The position numbers and the translations under genes were made by a program. The notes under the pieces were generated by a model. The model worked only from the letters and a program-made list of their open reading frames with translations. It ran no database searches and was not told the DNA's origin. A DNA stretch of 64,000 nt from NCBI GenBank assembly GCA_024516035.1, contig CM044961.1, forward strand, positions 11,405,229 through 11,469,228. Reading direction: 5' to 3'. Source of the DNA: Bactericera cockerelli. Taxonomy: Eukaryota > Arthropoda > Insecta > Hemiptera > Triozidae. Positions 10,285 to 22,854 of this stretch are shown here, one piece after another (within the stretch, counting starts at the first letter, position 1; every line of letters begins with the position of its first letter).

Positions 10285-10352
10285 TTTTCAGCTGTGTAGG
10301 TGTTCCAGTCTCTAAGCATCAAGGACGTAGGTTCGATTCCCGACCAAAGAAA
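10285..10352 (+). repeat. tRNA-like SINE head
   Basis: GTAGGTTCGATTCCCGACC B box with an upstream A-box-like segment. No consistent acceptor stem. Confidence 0.35.
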
Positions 10353-10765
10353 TTATAAGTAGGTATTTTTCTAATAACAAAACATTTTATTCGTAATAGA
10401 TTTAACTTTTTGGAAATGTTTAACTGCATATTATCCAAAACCTTGAGACGAAGGACAGATGCGCGGGGGAAAATTTCAGGCAAAGGCTTTTTTTCCGGTT
10501 TAACGGCGCTTTAACGAGGAGATAAGCCTGTCGTTCACGCCGGTCAAAGGCTTAGATTCGCTGTTGAAAGAGGTAACGTTGCCTCAATGCTGATGAGTAC
10601 ACTGCCTCGGGAAGATGTCCTTGGAGAAGTGTTTTATGTGTTGTGGAAAAAACGACATACATAATATAGATCTAATATTCCAACCAAATTTTAACAAGAC
10701 AGTAACAAATACAGCTGGTCAAAAAACCATACCTACCTACCTACCTACCTACTTCCCTAAAAACA

Positions 10766-11050
10766 GTCACGGTGGCAGAGTGAGTTAGCGCGCTAGGTGA
10801 CCTGGGTTCGATCCTCAGCGGGACAGGAATTTTTCTGCTCTGTACTTGGATGTTCAGGGTCCACTCATACCTCGTGAGGAAAAATGAGTAGTCACTTGTA
10901 TGAGTAACGACCAGTGGCGGCATTACCAGAGTAAAAAGAAATTAATGTAATAGAATAATTCGAAATGTGAAGGAAGCTCTTAGTAATGCTGCGCTCCCCA
11001 CAAAAATTCTGAAGAGGCCTTGTGCTTCACCACAAATAAAAATGTACATA
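10766..11050 (+). repeat. tRNA-derived SINE family A
   Basis: Head GTGGCAGAGTGAGTTAGCGC ... GGGTTCGATCCTCAGCGGG, body GGTCCACTCATACCTCGTGA and GTATGAGTAACGACC, tail GAAGAGGCCTTGTGCTTCACC. About 280 bp. The other long copy, 48197-48490, lies inside a Harbinger nuclease relic. Confidence 0.75.
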
Positions 11051-11284
11051 CATACCTACTTCCCTAAAAAATTGCTAGCCAAAAATAATATTATTTCGTA
11101 CAGAGGTATCAGTGCAATAGGTAGAAAACCAGGTACACTGAACTCTCATTGCCATGGCTGGGACCCTTGATCTTGTGAATTCTTATCAATTATGCAGTAT
11201 TCTTACTTTTCTTAAATACACTGCCAATTATGGACACAATACTTCCTCGTAATTGGTTCACATTGTATACATGTGGCAATTTTG

Positions 11285-11915
11285 AAATTTTATACTAAAT
11301 CACTTTTATCTCCAAAACAGCTTAACCGATTTTCTTCAAATTTATATTAGGTGGTAGAGTACCGTTTTTTCTAGATTCTACAAAAAAATCTGTATCGGCA
11401 AGTCGTAGACCTTATTTTTGCTATTTTTTGTCCAAAATTTTGAATTTTCTTAAAAATCAGAGCTATATCATATTTTATTTAAAATTATAAATGCACTGTG
11501 TAAAACATTAATGTAATGTACGCAAATACATACAGAATTTCATCAAAATCGGGTGTACCATTCACAAGATATAAGCGTATAAGTAAAAAGTTAGAGGTAA
11601 GGCGCATGGTCTTTATCTCCAGGAACCGCTATTGCGAATTTGCTGAATTTAAAATGGGAACATCTACAATTCTACATATCTACAATATGTCTCCAGGTCT
11701 CCTATTCGTTGAAATCCGTTCAGTTTCAGTAGTTTCTGAGATTTGCGCGTTACAAGGAATATTTTTAACAGACATCACACAGACAAAAAACCAAAGTTGC
11801 TCAGCAGGTCATGAAACGTCCAGAATTACGGATTTTTTTTATATTTTTTTTTACAAAAACGAACACAATATTTCCGATTTCTATTATTAGAAAATCATCG
11901 GAAGTAAAATCTAAG
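11285..11915 (+). repeat. Long diverged dispersed repeat ending in stem-loop (family I)
   Basis: Runs from CCAAAACAGCTTAACCGATT through TTTCTGAGATTTGCGCGTTA and ATGAAACGTCCAGAA to ACGAACACAATATTTCCGAT and a TCGGAAGTAAAATC end. The last 250 bp recur at 44040-44320 and the stem-loop end at 21080, 49935 and 61205. The frame at 11516-11890 has no protein similarity I recognise. Confidence 0.5.
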
Positions 11916-12504
11916 GAACAAGAAGTCAAGGTCATGGGACTGATAGCATTGATAACTGGAAAAATCTGATTTTTCTATAATTTATTTTTTTGACATTCCG
12001 AATTTTTTTGCCATAATAAACCATCTAGGTAATACTAATCCATGTATAAAACTTAATCTTATTATTGGCTCAAGTACCTACTTAATATTTTATTGAACAC
12101 GCAATAATCTTGAACACACAAATGGACAAGAAGTGATTGATAAGATGAGAGTATCTTCAGACGTGAATAGCAGTGTAAAGTAATGGAAAATGTACCTCCA
12201 CCGTGCTTGCCCCTAAAAAATAACTTTTCAATTTATATTTTTATAAAAACTGTTGTAATAACAATTTTATTTTAGGTATTACTTTTTTTTATATCATTTT
12301 TTATTTAACAACGAGAAAGGTATGACGTCACTGGGGGACAAGTTTCGAAAAAAAACACTGAGTCGCCCTCACGCACTCAAAAACACAATCGTTTTTGGAC
12401 TATTTTCGTAATTAAATATTTCTTTTTGACAAACCCAAGTGCAGTTTGTTTTAGTTTTGGCTATAAAAATATTTTTTTTCTAAAGGAGAAACCTTGGGAA
12501 ATAA

Positions 12505-12745
12505 TAATAATACTTTTCATAGAAGGGTAACCACCAGGCGAGGTTAATGCTCAAAGCATTTTCAAAACCACCAAAACCCTCAGAGAAATTAAATTATATA
12601 AGTTTATGTACAAAAAAAAAAAAAAAAAATCATGTGGCCCACATACTAAAAAATTAATGAGGAAAAATCCATACACTTTGTAAAATTCGAACCATCGGAT
12701 CCCTACGCTCCCTGGATAGCGCCTTAACCACTTGACTACCAATAG
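12505..12745 (-). repeat. SINE family B, minus orientation
   Basis: ATT-rich end, ACCACCAGGCGAGGTTAATG, AATGCTCAAAGCATTTTC-type hairpin and the head ending CTTAACCACTTGACTACC. Confidence 0.7.
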
Positions 12746-13018
12746 TCGGCTGCTGGGGGCCCTTTTAAACAGGGAGAAAACCAGGGGTCCCCGCTAAGGA
12801 CTAAAAACAAAAGAACAGACTACCCAACCCTTACAACCGGGCTAGTTTTGCAGTTTCCTAGGGTTTAAATGCCCCAAGTCCTCATGATGGTTAAACCACA
12901 TAGAAAAAAGTTGTTCAGGACGAGCCAAGTTTGAAATAAATTTTTAGTGGAGACCATCATTCACCCTTCTAGCTAAAGCAGAGCGGGCCCTAAAACAACA
13001 AAAACAACCACAACAACT
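12746..13018 (+). repeat. Dispersed repeat family H
   Basis: TTTAAACAGGGAGAAAACCA ... GACGAGCCAAGTTTGAAATA ... GGAGACCATCATTCACCC. Matches 59340-59440 and, inverted, 50345-50735 and partly 45293-45615. Abuts a family B SINE. Confidence 0.5.
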
Positions 13019-13335
13019 ACCCATTTTTCTAATTGCTTTCTGAAACTAATGAAACCATGTAACGCACTAGAGGGTATTTTAACACCCCGTGCCCACCTCG
13101 GAATGTAAGGTAACAAGGTTATCCTTTCTAGTCTGGGTCTGTGATTATGATTAACCTTTGGCGGCTAACACACTCAGGTTATTTAAATTAAACGTTTTAA
13201 TTAATAGTGATTAGCTCTGCGCTTTGATGCGACTTTTTATTGCTATTTTCTTAGCAAGAGGTAGGTACTTTACAAAAACATGAAATCCGCGTATGCTGAT
13301 TTCAAGCAAATTTTTAAATACGTAACAAAATCATA

Positions 13336-13344
13336 AGGGGAGAG

Positions 13345-13392
<48 letters not shown>

Positions 13393-13406
13393 AGAAGAGA
13401 GAGAGA

Positions 13407-13468
<62 letters not shown>

Positions 13469-13545
13469 AAAGAGAGAGAGAAGAGGAGAGAGAAGAGAGA
13501 GGGAGAACAGAGAGAAGAGAGAGAAAGGGGGGAAGGCTAGAAAGT
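13336..13545 (+). repeat. (GA)n microsatellite
   Basis: About 200 bp of GA dinucleotides with AAG interruptions. The minus-strand frame over it is low-complexity and not a gene. Confidence 0.95.
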
Positions 13546-13589
13546 GAGAGACAAAAAAAATAAAGAACAGAGCAACATGGGAGGGAGGG

Positions 13590-13870
13590 TCAGATAGTGC
13601 AAGATTGTAATTCTCGGCGGGGAGTGTACGCAAAACACTCTCGCCGAACAAGGCGAGGGCAGCCGAGCGCAAAGAGTGAACTTGTGCAGTTTTGCACCCG
13701 CCTACGCTCGGCAAGAAACCCCCGTGCAAGTCTCGGGTACTTTTCACGGTCCTCCCGCCTCGGGGGTCTCGATGCCGAGCGTCTGGCAGAGAGTACTGCT
13801 AGCATAAGATACCTACTCGCTTTTCCCATGAAAGAAGGTCCCGGGGTTTGAACCTTAAAGGCGAACAAAA
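13590..13870. other. GC-rich block of unknown origin
   Basis: Sharp rise in GC with short inverted words (CTCGCC..GGCGAG, GTGCAGTTTTGCAC) and open frames on both strands (84 and 92 codons). No recognisable domain. It abuts the GA microsatellite and a tRNA-SINE tail, so a repeat origin is the default. Confidence 0.3.
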
Positions 13871-14112
13871 AATTGTATTCAAATTTTGGCTAAATTTGTT
13901 TGTAAACCTTCGGAGCGTTCGTGTTGAGCAGCACCAAAAGGGAAGTTTATTACTTCTCCATCAGAGGGGAGACATACTACGGAAGGGCAACCCCCTAAAT
14001 TGGGAAGTAATTATTACTCGTCCATCAAAGGGGAGACATACTACGGGAAAGGGAAAAATACTTTGATACAACACAGACCCAAGCGTCTACACAGATTTTG
14101 TTTTATTGAAAC
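13870..14112 (+). repeat. Fragment of the tRNA-Gly-like SINE (family J)
   Basis: CGGAGCG..CGTGTTGAGCAGCACC and TCAGAGGGGAGACATACTAC (twice, near 13960 and 14030) match the inverse of 57985-58258. Confidence 0.45.
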
Positions 14113-15100
14113 GAAAGGGAAAATAATAATAATGAATTTATTTGTTTCTTTTAAATATACATTTAAAATTCTAATTTTCCCCTAAGTACTTAAAAAAATA
14201 ATAATAATAATCTGATTTGTTTTGTTCCTTTTATATTTTTTTTTCTTTTCTTTTTTTCTTCTTTTTTTTTTTTTTAATAGGAAAATAATATTAGAAGATT
14301 ACGCAAAATGTAAAAAACAAAAACTAAAGAAGTTAAGTTCAAATACCTTTTGCATAAAACCAACGAACCTTGACTTTAGAGGCCTGTCGGGACTTACTTC
14401 CGCATAACCTGGTTCTTGCCTGGACAATTTAAACCGGATTCGTAGATTTTTTTTTTTCTCACTTTGATAAGCGGATTAGTCAGACATCGATGAATAAAAA
14501 AGAGATCCTCAAATAGCAAAAGCTTTTTTAAACCCTCGAAGAATTAATTCCCATACAACCCCAAAATCATGACTGCCATCAAAAGTGGTACAACAAATTT
14601 AATAAGTATATTGTATAGGTTTTCATAATGTATAACTAGGTACAAAATTACTAGTTTAAAAAACTGACACCATTCAAACACTTGTTGCGTCATTCCATCC
14701 ACACGACTCCTAGAAAATGAAAACTAAACGGAACACATTTTTCAGACCTCACCGGCAAACAAAAAAACAATAAAATCAATAATAAAAATTTTTAATATAG
14801 TCCCTTACCTACTATTTGCCGTCCTCATTCTCTTCTAAAACCATTATGTCGGTGTAAAAGGGCAATAATAATAAAAGTAGGTAATAAAATATTAAATTTA
14901 AAAAATATAATAATAATAAATTCCAATAATGCCAAATCGCTGCAATAATTTTGAAAAATAAATGACCATGCGACATTGTTTCCTTGAGTGTTTTTGAAAA
15001 ACCATACAATCGGAAGTTCTTGCATTCTAAAATTCTTGCATCAAAAAGGAGACCAAAGTTTTTTTCAAAACACTTCAATTGTTTTGAGACGGGGCAGCAC
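14113..15100. other. AT-rich stretch without recognised gene
   Basis: Poly-T/poly-A and ATT microsatellites, no splice-bounded coding segment. Quality drops towards the right edge, where homopolymer runs begin. Confidence 0.6.
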
Positions 15101-15807
15101 CTCTAATATGAGCACCCGTCCCTACCTTACGCACAAAACACCCCGAAGAAATCAATCAAGTACCAACCTTCAACCAATACTACCTTACCAAAACACACAC
15201 ACACACACACAACCCCCCACACCCACACAAAAAAACCCCCCCCCCCCCCACACAACACACAAACACCCCCCCCCACGCACTTTTCAGCCCCCCCCACCTT
15301 CCCACTCCCCCCTTTTCCCCCCCACCATCACTCTCTCACAAAAACCCCCCGGGGTACCACCCACCACTCCCCCCCCCCCCTTCCCCCCCCCCCCAAAACC
15401 AAAAACCCCCCTTCCCCCTTTTTCCCCCCCCCCCCCCAAAACCACAAACCCCCGGGCCCCAAAACATAAAAAAAATTTTTTTGACCAAAGCACACACTTT
15501 TTTTTTCCCTGTTATTAATTGTTTTTAAATTGACCCTGGGGTGGCCCGGGGCAAACAGTCGCCTCCAAGGACAAAAAAAGGCAGGGGTCACGTGAAAAAA
15601 CCCCCTCAACCCCCTTTTGGCGTTCGAAACCCGCTCGAGTGAGTTTAATTTTATAAAAAAAAAAAAAAATCTTACCCCAAACTCTTTTTAAAAAAATTTT
15701 TTTTTTGCCGTATCTGGGACAAAAACCCTAAGGACCACCAGATTACGTGTCCGCCCACCTTTTCAATCGGGCTCTAAAAGGGTTCAAATAAAAAAAATTT
15801 TAATAAC

Positions 15808-15838
<31 letters not shown>

Positions 15839-16429
15839 TCCCCTAAACCCCCCCAGGGAAGCATGAAATTTTCTTGCCTTTTTCATATTCTTCTAAAAAA
15901 ATTAATTTTTTGGGGTTAAAGTGTAACATAAAAAAGGGGTGTAACCCCCCATAAAACATACTTTACATAATTATTTTTGAACCCCCAAACATGTTTTTAA
16001 AATGAAAAAAAATTTTGGGGGAAAATTTCATTTTTTGTGCGGGATCCAAACCAACAAAAATCCCCTTTTTCCCCTTTTTTAAAGTTAGTTCAAAGCGAGG
16101 GCGAGGGCCCCTGACATAAAAACCCAAAAGAGCAAAAAAAAGGGGTTCGTCCTATCAAATCTTTAACAGAAAAACTAATAAAAAAAAAAGATTATACAAA
16201 CGGGGTGCTAAAACCTAGCTAATTGAAAAATTTTAAATGAGCAAGTAGAAAAGGGATTGCTCGGGGAAAAGAAACATTTAAAAAATTTAAAAATAAAAAA
16301 AATCGTCGAAATCCTTTCCCCTATTTTTTTAGATTTGGGGGACCGATAACAGACCAAAACCCCCAAAAACCCAAATTTTTCTCAGAGGGTTTTGAAACCC
16401 CCAGAAACTAAAAAAAAAACGATACCCCA

Positions 16430-16463
<34 letters not shown>

Positions 16464-19400
16464 CAAAAACGGGAAAAAATTTTTTGGGGTTTCAAATTTG
16501 GGGATTAAAAATTTTCCCCCGGAAGAAAAAAAGGGATGACCAATGGTAGTTCCTCGCGAACAGACAAAAATTTTTTTTCCCGGGGGCAAAAAATAGTCAT
16601 TCTAGCCAACTTCAGTCATATCAAAGGGCATAATGCGAATACACCAGTTTTCGTATGATTGCTAAAGTTAATAAAAGCCCCAAAAAAAGGTGAAGACTTG
16701 GACAGTGACCCCCCCCTTCCCTTTTATCCTGGCTTTTTCCCGGGGCCCCCAAATCATTTGGGGCCCCGGGGGGAATGCAAAAACCGGGTTTTTTTGTGTA
16801 AAAGGAGTTTAAAAAAACCCCCAAAAACAAAGGACTTTTTTAAAAAGATTTTTTAAAAAAAAAATTTTCATGTTTTTTTAAATTTTTAAGAACCCAAAGT
16901 GCATCTTCTCTTTTAAAAGGGGAAACACGAAAATAACCCCTTTCCCCAAAAAGCCTCCTAGTGGAAAAAGCTAAATTTTCTAAAAGGGTTTTAGATGTTA
17001 AAAAACTTTTTTAAAAAAAAAAATTTTGGGTACTATCCAAACGATTGAAAATTGAACATTTCCCCAAACTTTTTAAACCCAAAGAAATAAATTTTGGGGG
17101 CCAAATTTAAAAAAAAAAAATTAAATTTTTCATTTTTAAATTTTAAAAATTTTTTCCTTTTAAAAAAAAAGCTACCCTTTTCGAAATTTCTGTGATTTAA
17201 AAAAAAACCCGGGGAAATGCCCAACACACACATGAATAGAAAACAGTTTTCCCAAAACCTAAAATTTTGGGGGCCTTTTTTTTAAATTTTAAGGGAAGGG
17301 GAAAACTTCCCTTTTTTGGTGCTGGGTCAACACGAGGCCCCCGGGGAATTTTTTCCCTTTCCCCAAAAAAGGGAAACCCAAAAAATTTTTAAAACAAATT
17401 TTTGTGGGGGCGGGGGGTTTAAACCCCCGGGCCCTTTCCCCCCATAGCAAGCGAGTGTTTGGGAAACCCCTGACTATTCGTGCGCAAAATAATTTTTCCC
17501 CCCAATGAGGTTGAGAAAATTCCCCAAAAAACACACCAAAAGGGGTTTCACAAAGGGTTTTTTTTTTTTTAAAAGGGGAAAAAGAAAAGCCTGACCGAAA
17601 AACCCCCTTTGGGGCCCCAAATCGGCCCCAAACCCAAAAAATTTTAAAATAAAAAAAGTGTTTTTTGGGGCTCTGGTTTTTTTTTACTTTTTTTCCCCGG
17701 GGGGGTTTTACATTTTGCTTTTTAAATGAAAATAAAAAAAAAGCACTGTTGCTTTTTATTTTGATTTTTTTCCCCAAATTTAAACAAATTCCTTGGACCT
17801 TAAATGGCTTTAAAATTTTTTAATTTAAAACCCCAAAAATCTATATAAAAAACCCCAAAAACCCCAAAAAAAAAAATGATTACCTATGTTTTTTTACTCT
17901 ATATAAACTTATATCCATAAATTTTCCCCTTTTTATGCCCCAAAATAAATGAAAAAAAAAAATTTTTTAACTAGCACAAAAAAAAATTTTCAGAAAAAGT
18001 AAAAGAAAAAAAACCCCCAAGAAAAAAAAATGTCTAAACTTAATGCGTAGGTAGGTGTCACAATGCGTAGGGGGCCCCCAAAAAACTCTTCACAAAAGGG
18101 GGGGTTTTTTAAAAAAAAAAAAAAAAATGGGTAAAAAAAAAATAATAATATTTTTGATTTTTTATCCACTTCTTCTTCTTCTTAAAAAACCCCAAAAACC
18201 CAAAATGACCAAAAAAAAACGAGCCGGCCCCCCTTTGGTCATTTTTTTTCCCCGGTCCTTTCAAATAAAAAAAAGTGAATTTCAGTGACCAGGCCCCGTT
18301 TTTGGTTTGCTTCGTTCACAAAAAAAAAAAAAGCTTTAAAAAGCCCCAAATTTTTTGGGTTCGACGAACAATGCCACAATTTGGGGAGGGGCAATTTAAT
18401 TGAAAACCCCACTTTTGTTTACCCCCTTTTTATCAGCAAACATAAAAAAAATTGACGATAGCAAAGGGGTTTATAAAAAAATTTTTTTTTAAAAGGGGAA
18501 AAAGGATTAACCCCCCCAAAGATCCGCGGGGGTGAACAAAGATTTCCCCCTCGAAGAGTTACCCCAAACGTAAAACACCCCCAAAGGGGGGACGAACCCA
18601 CGAACCTTCAGATTTTTGCTAAACCCCAATTTTTTAAAAGAGGGCTTGGTTTTTTTTGCCTAAAAATTTCGGTAATAAATTAAATTCTGAAATTTTAAAT
18701 TTTTTTTTTTTCCCCACCAAAGAAATTTTTTTAAAATTTTTTTTTAGGGGGATTTCGGGATTTTGCAATATTTGTACAAATTTTTATTTAACCGTTTTAT
18801 TTATTTAAAAAGAAAAAAGGGGTAAACCCGTCAAGTAGAAAATGACATTCCCAAAAAAAATAAAAAAAAAAAAATTTTTAAAAACAAATATGATATAAAA
18901 AAAAATAATATATATTAAACCTTTTTTAATTTTTTTCCCAAAAACCCGGTGAACACGGCAGTCCCCAAAACCGAAAAAAAAAACCCCCGATAGAATATAA
19001 AAAACCCAAAGGGGGGAAAAAACGGAAAGCCGGGGGTAGCAAAAAGGGGGTTTGGTGCTAAAAAACCCAAAATGGTTCTTCCAAAAACCAGGAGGGGAAC
19101 CTGTGAATTAGTTAAATATTTTTTTTCTAACTTAAAATTCACCCGTAAAAGGTTTTTTGTGAGGTTTTTTGGGAAGGGTTAAAAAGGGGGGTCAAATAGG
19201 ATAGCTAGAGAAACCTAGGATAGTCAGGGAACATAGGATAGCCCCCGGGGAAAAAAGGAAAGCTAGGAGAACAAAAATTTTTAGCAAAGGGGGGAAAAAA
19301 TTTTTAAAAGCTAGGGAACATAGGATAAAAAGGGAGGATAGGGGGGGTGAACATAGGATAGCCAGGGGGGGGTAGCTAGGGGAACATAGGGCATCCCCCT

Positions 19401-20470
19401 GAAGATTGGATAGCCAGGTAGGATAGTCAGGTGAACAAGGATAGCCCCGGGGGGTAGCTAGGGGGTAAAGGATATTTCCCCCTGAAAAATAGATAGTCAG
19501 GGGGGAAAATAGGATGTCAGGGGGAAAATAGGGGGGCTTTGGAGAACATAGGATAGCTAGGAGAACATAGGATAGCTAGGAAACAAAAAATAAACCAGGT
19601 AGGATAGCTAGGAAACATAGGGTAGCCCAGGGGAACAAAGGATAGCTAGGGGAAATAGGATAGCCCCGGGAGGATAGTCGGGGGGAAACCCCCGGGGGAA
19701 AAAAAAAGTAGGATAGCTAAAGGGAAATAAAGGAATTTTTGGGGAACAAAGGATAAATTTTAGGTGAACATAGGGGGGGGCAGGGGAACTTTGGATAGCA
19801 AAAGGGGAAAAAAAAGGGAAAACTAGGAGAACATAGGATAGCTAGGGGGAAAATTTTAAAAAACCCCCTAGGAAAGCTAGGAGATAAAAAGGAAAAAGTC
19901 AGGTGAACCTAGGATAGTCCCCCCCGGGGAAAATAGGAAGTCAGGTTTTTAAAAAAGGGGGGAACCCCCGGGGAACATATGTAAAATAGCTGGAGAACAT
20001 AGGTTTTTTAGTGAACATAGGAAAAAACCCGGTAGGGGGGTCCCGGGGGAAAATAGGGGGGCCAGGTAGGATACTAGGGGAACATAGGAAAGGGGGGGTG
20101 AACATAGGATAGCTTAAAAGGGGGGGGTAGTTTAGGGGGAAAAAAAGGATAAACTAGGAGGGGAAAAAAGGGTAGGGGCCCCCTAGGATGGTCAGGTTTA
20201 ACATAGGATAGCCCCCCAGAAAAAAAAGGGTAGCTAGGAAACATAGGATAGTAGGGGAACAAGGATAGCTAGGAGAACATAGGGTACCAGGAGGGAAAAT
20301 AGGGTACCCCCAAAAAAAAAAAAGGAGGGAAAAAAACTCACTTTTAAATTTTTTTTTAAAATTTTTTTTTTATAAGCGGGAATAAAATCTGCAATCCAGA
20401 GGGGAAAAAATTTTTCGGGGGGCGAAATGTCCTCGTACAGGGGGGCGAAACCCTCAAAAGCTAGTGCGTC
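15100..20470. other. Low-quality consensus: corrupted copy of the segmental duplication
   Basis: Dominated by runs of C, A, G and T (for example 15240-15480, 17000-18900) that replace normal words, yet the order of landmarks is that of the clean unit at 21190-25510. TTCTAGCCAAC and AGTCATATC are at 16600 and 21200, GAAGACTTGGACAGT is near 16690, and the 19-bp minisatellite is at 19190-20320. No frame here should be treated as a gene. Confidence 0.85.
19190..20320 (+). repeat. 19-bp minisatellite, degraded
   Basis: GAACATAGGATAGCTAGGT-type units with stretches turned into G, A or C runs. Corresponds to the clean arrays at 22855, 28450 and 37497. Confidence 0.85.
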
Positions 20471-20639
20471 CAAGCCTGGGAAAAAACTACATGGAATTTA
20501 AAAAAAATGACCATCAAGCTCAAAATTTTAAGGGATGGAAAATTTGGCGACAACTTGAGAAAAAAGAAAAAGGTTTTAAACCGCTTCAACCATGTAGCAC
20601 AAAACCCCGCCTCATGAATATTAGCTCAACTTCACATGA

Positions 20640-20838
20640 AATCCTGCAGCTCACACTGCTCTATTGGGGTAGTCCAATCTGCTGCCGTATTTTTCCGCTA
20701 TCCAACTCATGTAGCACAACACCCCCTCTCATGAATTCAGATATGTTAAAACAGGGGCGTTGAGCGCGGTGGTTCTGTTATGCGGTCCTGAGAAAGTTTA
20801 CGTGCAAAATTTCTCATTACGATTTCCGGGCGCCCCAC
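20640..20838 (-). pseudogene. Release-factor last-exon copy, degraded
   Basis: Acceptor CCACAG at 20839-20844 and remnants of the TLYNIS / HELIAEIRQ coding words on the minus strand, with many indels. Fourth and most damaged copy of exon 39572-39763. Damage probably reflects consensus quality. Confidence 0.7.
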
Positions 20839-21079
20839 CTGTGGAATGAAATCAACAATTAATAAAATAAATCAAATTAAAAAATATCTTTAACGATTTT
20901 TCACCTGTTCTTCTTCCATTCGTTGTTTTTTTTTCTTTTTTCTATATTTTTGTCGAGCTTTTTTGAAAAAGACAAATTCGAGTTTTACCTAGAGATCCTT
21001 TGAGTTTCTTATTTTTCCTCGTTAATATATGGAGTTTAAAGTAGCTTTTGTTCATGGCTACGATTTTTTTTAAAAAAAA

Positions 21080-21132
21080 CGAACAATAAAACTTCCGATT
21101 TCTATTAAAATTTAAATTTCTTGGGAAGTAAT
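21080..21132 (+). repeat. Family I stem-loop end
   Basis: ACGAACAATAAAACTTCCGA then TTTCTATT...TTGGGAAGTAAT, a diverged copy of the end seen intact at 61250-61312. Confidence 0.4.
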
Positions 21133-21189
21133 AAGGCATGAATACCAAATGGTAGTTCCCGGACACAGACTGCATATTTATTTCCGGGT

Positions 21190-22480
21190 CAAGATAATAG
21201 TCATTCTAGCCAACGTCAGTCATATCATAGGTCATAATAATATGCTGAATACACCCGTGTTCGTATGATCCCCCTAAAGTTAAGCATCGTCCAGAGAGGG
21301 AAGACTTGGACGGTAAATCTCCCCTTTCTGATCGTTGCTATTTCCGGCCCAACTCAGCTGAGCGGGGTTAATGTCCATTTCTTGTGTATAGAGTTTAAAA
21401 AAACCACCATCTCAAAGGACTTACTACCGACTTAAAAAGTAATCCATGATTTTTATTTATAAGTAAAACAAGGTGTCATCTTCTCTTTTCATCGGAAGCA
21501 CTGATGATATGCTTCCAGTTTTGCCTCTTTGAGTGGCAATGCTGATTCGTTTGAAGGACTTAGATGTTAAAAACGTTTTAAAAAATGTTGGCTACTATCT
21601 CAAACTTTTTGAAAATTAAAAGTTCAGAGCTGTTGAATTCAGGCCAATTGAAAAACGAATTAAATTTTGCAGTATCACTTTCAAATTAATTTCCGTGGAT
21701 AAAAAAAACTATCGTATCGAAATTTCTTGTGATTCAAAACCCAGGACTCTGCCCAAGCACACATCATGAATGGAATACGGATCCAGAAGTCTACATTTTG
21801 ACCATTTCTAATTCTAATGAAGGAAGTCTTCCCATTTAGGTGCTGGGGTCAACACGAGCACACCGAAGGTATCCCTTACAAACAACTGTAAACAAAATTT
21901 GATTACAAATTTTTGTCGGCGCGGAGGTTCGAGCATGGCAAGCGAATGCTTGACCACTGACTAATATTGTGCGCTCACTAAACTGTCCTAATGACCTGAG
22001 TACTTCTCTCAATACACATCCATGGTTACACAGCCTACTTTGGCCTACAGCCTACATTTGGCCTCGCCGCTCGCCTCTCTCGATTGATCTGCAGAACATA
22101 CAAGACTTGAAGATAGCTAAAGATCATCAATGAAACTTCTTTTATTGACGTGGATTAACGTCAATGATCCGCAATGGTGAACGAAGAGTTCCCACCGATG
22201 AGTTGTCAAGCGTGAACACACGACGCATGTAGAACCATTGAGACTTTCGCTAAGACACAAGGTAAGAGATGGACTTGTTTATATTGCCTACATCATGGTA
22301 TTTATCATTCTGTAATTATCTTTTTTTTTCTACCGAAGTACCTATTTCATAGTGTTTTTTTTTTACATTTCAGTATTTTGTCATTTGTACAATTTTATTT
22401 TAACTGTTATTTTATTTGAAAATGTAAATAGGGCTAAACCCGTCAATACACACCCATCTACCGGACATTATTATTATTAT
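21190..22480 (+). repeat. 5S rRNA-derived SINE composite, unit 1
   Basis: Head GCTGAATACACCCGTGTTCG ... TAAAGTTAAGCATCGTCCAG ... GACTTGGACGGT follows 5S rRNA. Then GGCCCAACTCAGCTGAGCGG (shared SINE tail) and a long body. A reverse-oriented tRNA-Gly-like SINE lies inside (21820-21970). The end is GTAAATAGGGCTAAACCCGT, CTACCGGACATT and an ATT run. Confidence 0.7.
21820..21975 (-). repeat. tRNA-Gly-like SINE (family J), minus
   Basis: Diverged copy of the element intact at 26955-27135: GTGCTGGGGTCAACACGAGC, then a reverse tRNA-like head ending near GCGCTCAC. Confidence 0.5.
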
Positions 22481-22599
22481 TAAAGTCCCGGTTTCAGCGT
22501 GGATAATAGTGAAGCAAGTTTGAGTAGTTGTGGTATCACGAAAGTGATTAAGACAATAATGATATAAAAAAATAATAACATATAATTTCATCCATTTTA

Positions 22600-22755
22600 A
22601 TATTTCCAGATCTGGGGAACACGGTAATGCTAAGCCTGATACAAGAAACAAGATAGAGAGATATGAATTCCAAAAGAGGAATTTGAAGGCTCAGAGGATA
22701 GCAACAAGGATCGTGTGCTGAAAAACAAATGGTTTCTTCCAGGATCCAGGATGGT
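22600..22755 (+). pseudogene. Possible exon fragment, unit 1
   Basis: After a TTTCCAG acceptor-like site (22604-22610) a frame runs SGEHGNAKPDTRNKIERYE and later DRVLKNKWFLPGSRMVTCDI before a stop, with one frame change near 22695. Copies follow at 28205 and 33980. I do not recognise the protein. It could be the last exon of a convergent plus-strand gene carried along with the duplication, or chance. Confidence 0.3.
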
Positions 22756-22806
22756 AACCTGTGATATTAGTTAGAATCATATATTCTAACTATAATATCA
22801 CAGTAG
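22756..22806. repeat. Short perfect inverted repeat
   Basis: TGTGATATTAGTTAGAAT ... ATTCTAACTATAATATCACA. Present in all clean units at the same place (28357-28401, 34132-34173). Confidence 0.6.
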
Positions 22807-22854
22807 GTTAGGTGTGAGGTAGGGTAAGGGTTAAGGGGGGGAAACAAACAGAAT

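Noticed and set aside
11516..11890. 124-codon frame as a gene
   Set aside because: Lies in a dispersed repeat also found at 44040; Ile/Phe/Tyr-rich and ends in the stem-loop.
13331..13747. Ser/Leu/Phe-rich 138-codon frame
   Set aside because: Translation of the GA microsatellite on the minus strand.
15180..15518. Proline-rich 176-codon frame and Gly-rich frames opposite it
   Set aside because: They come from C runs in the low-quality block; composition is homopolymer, not protein.
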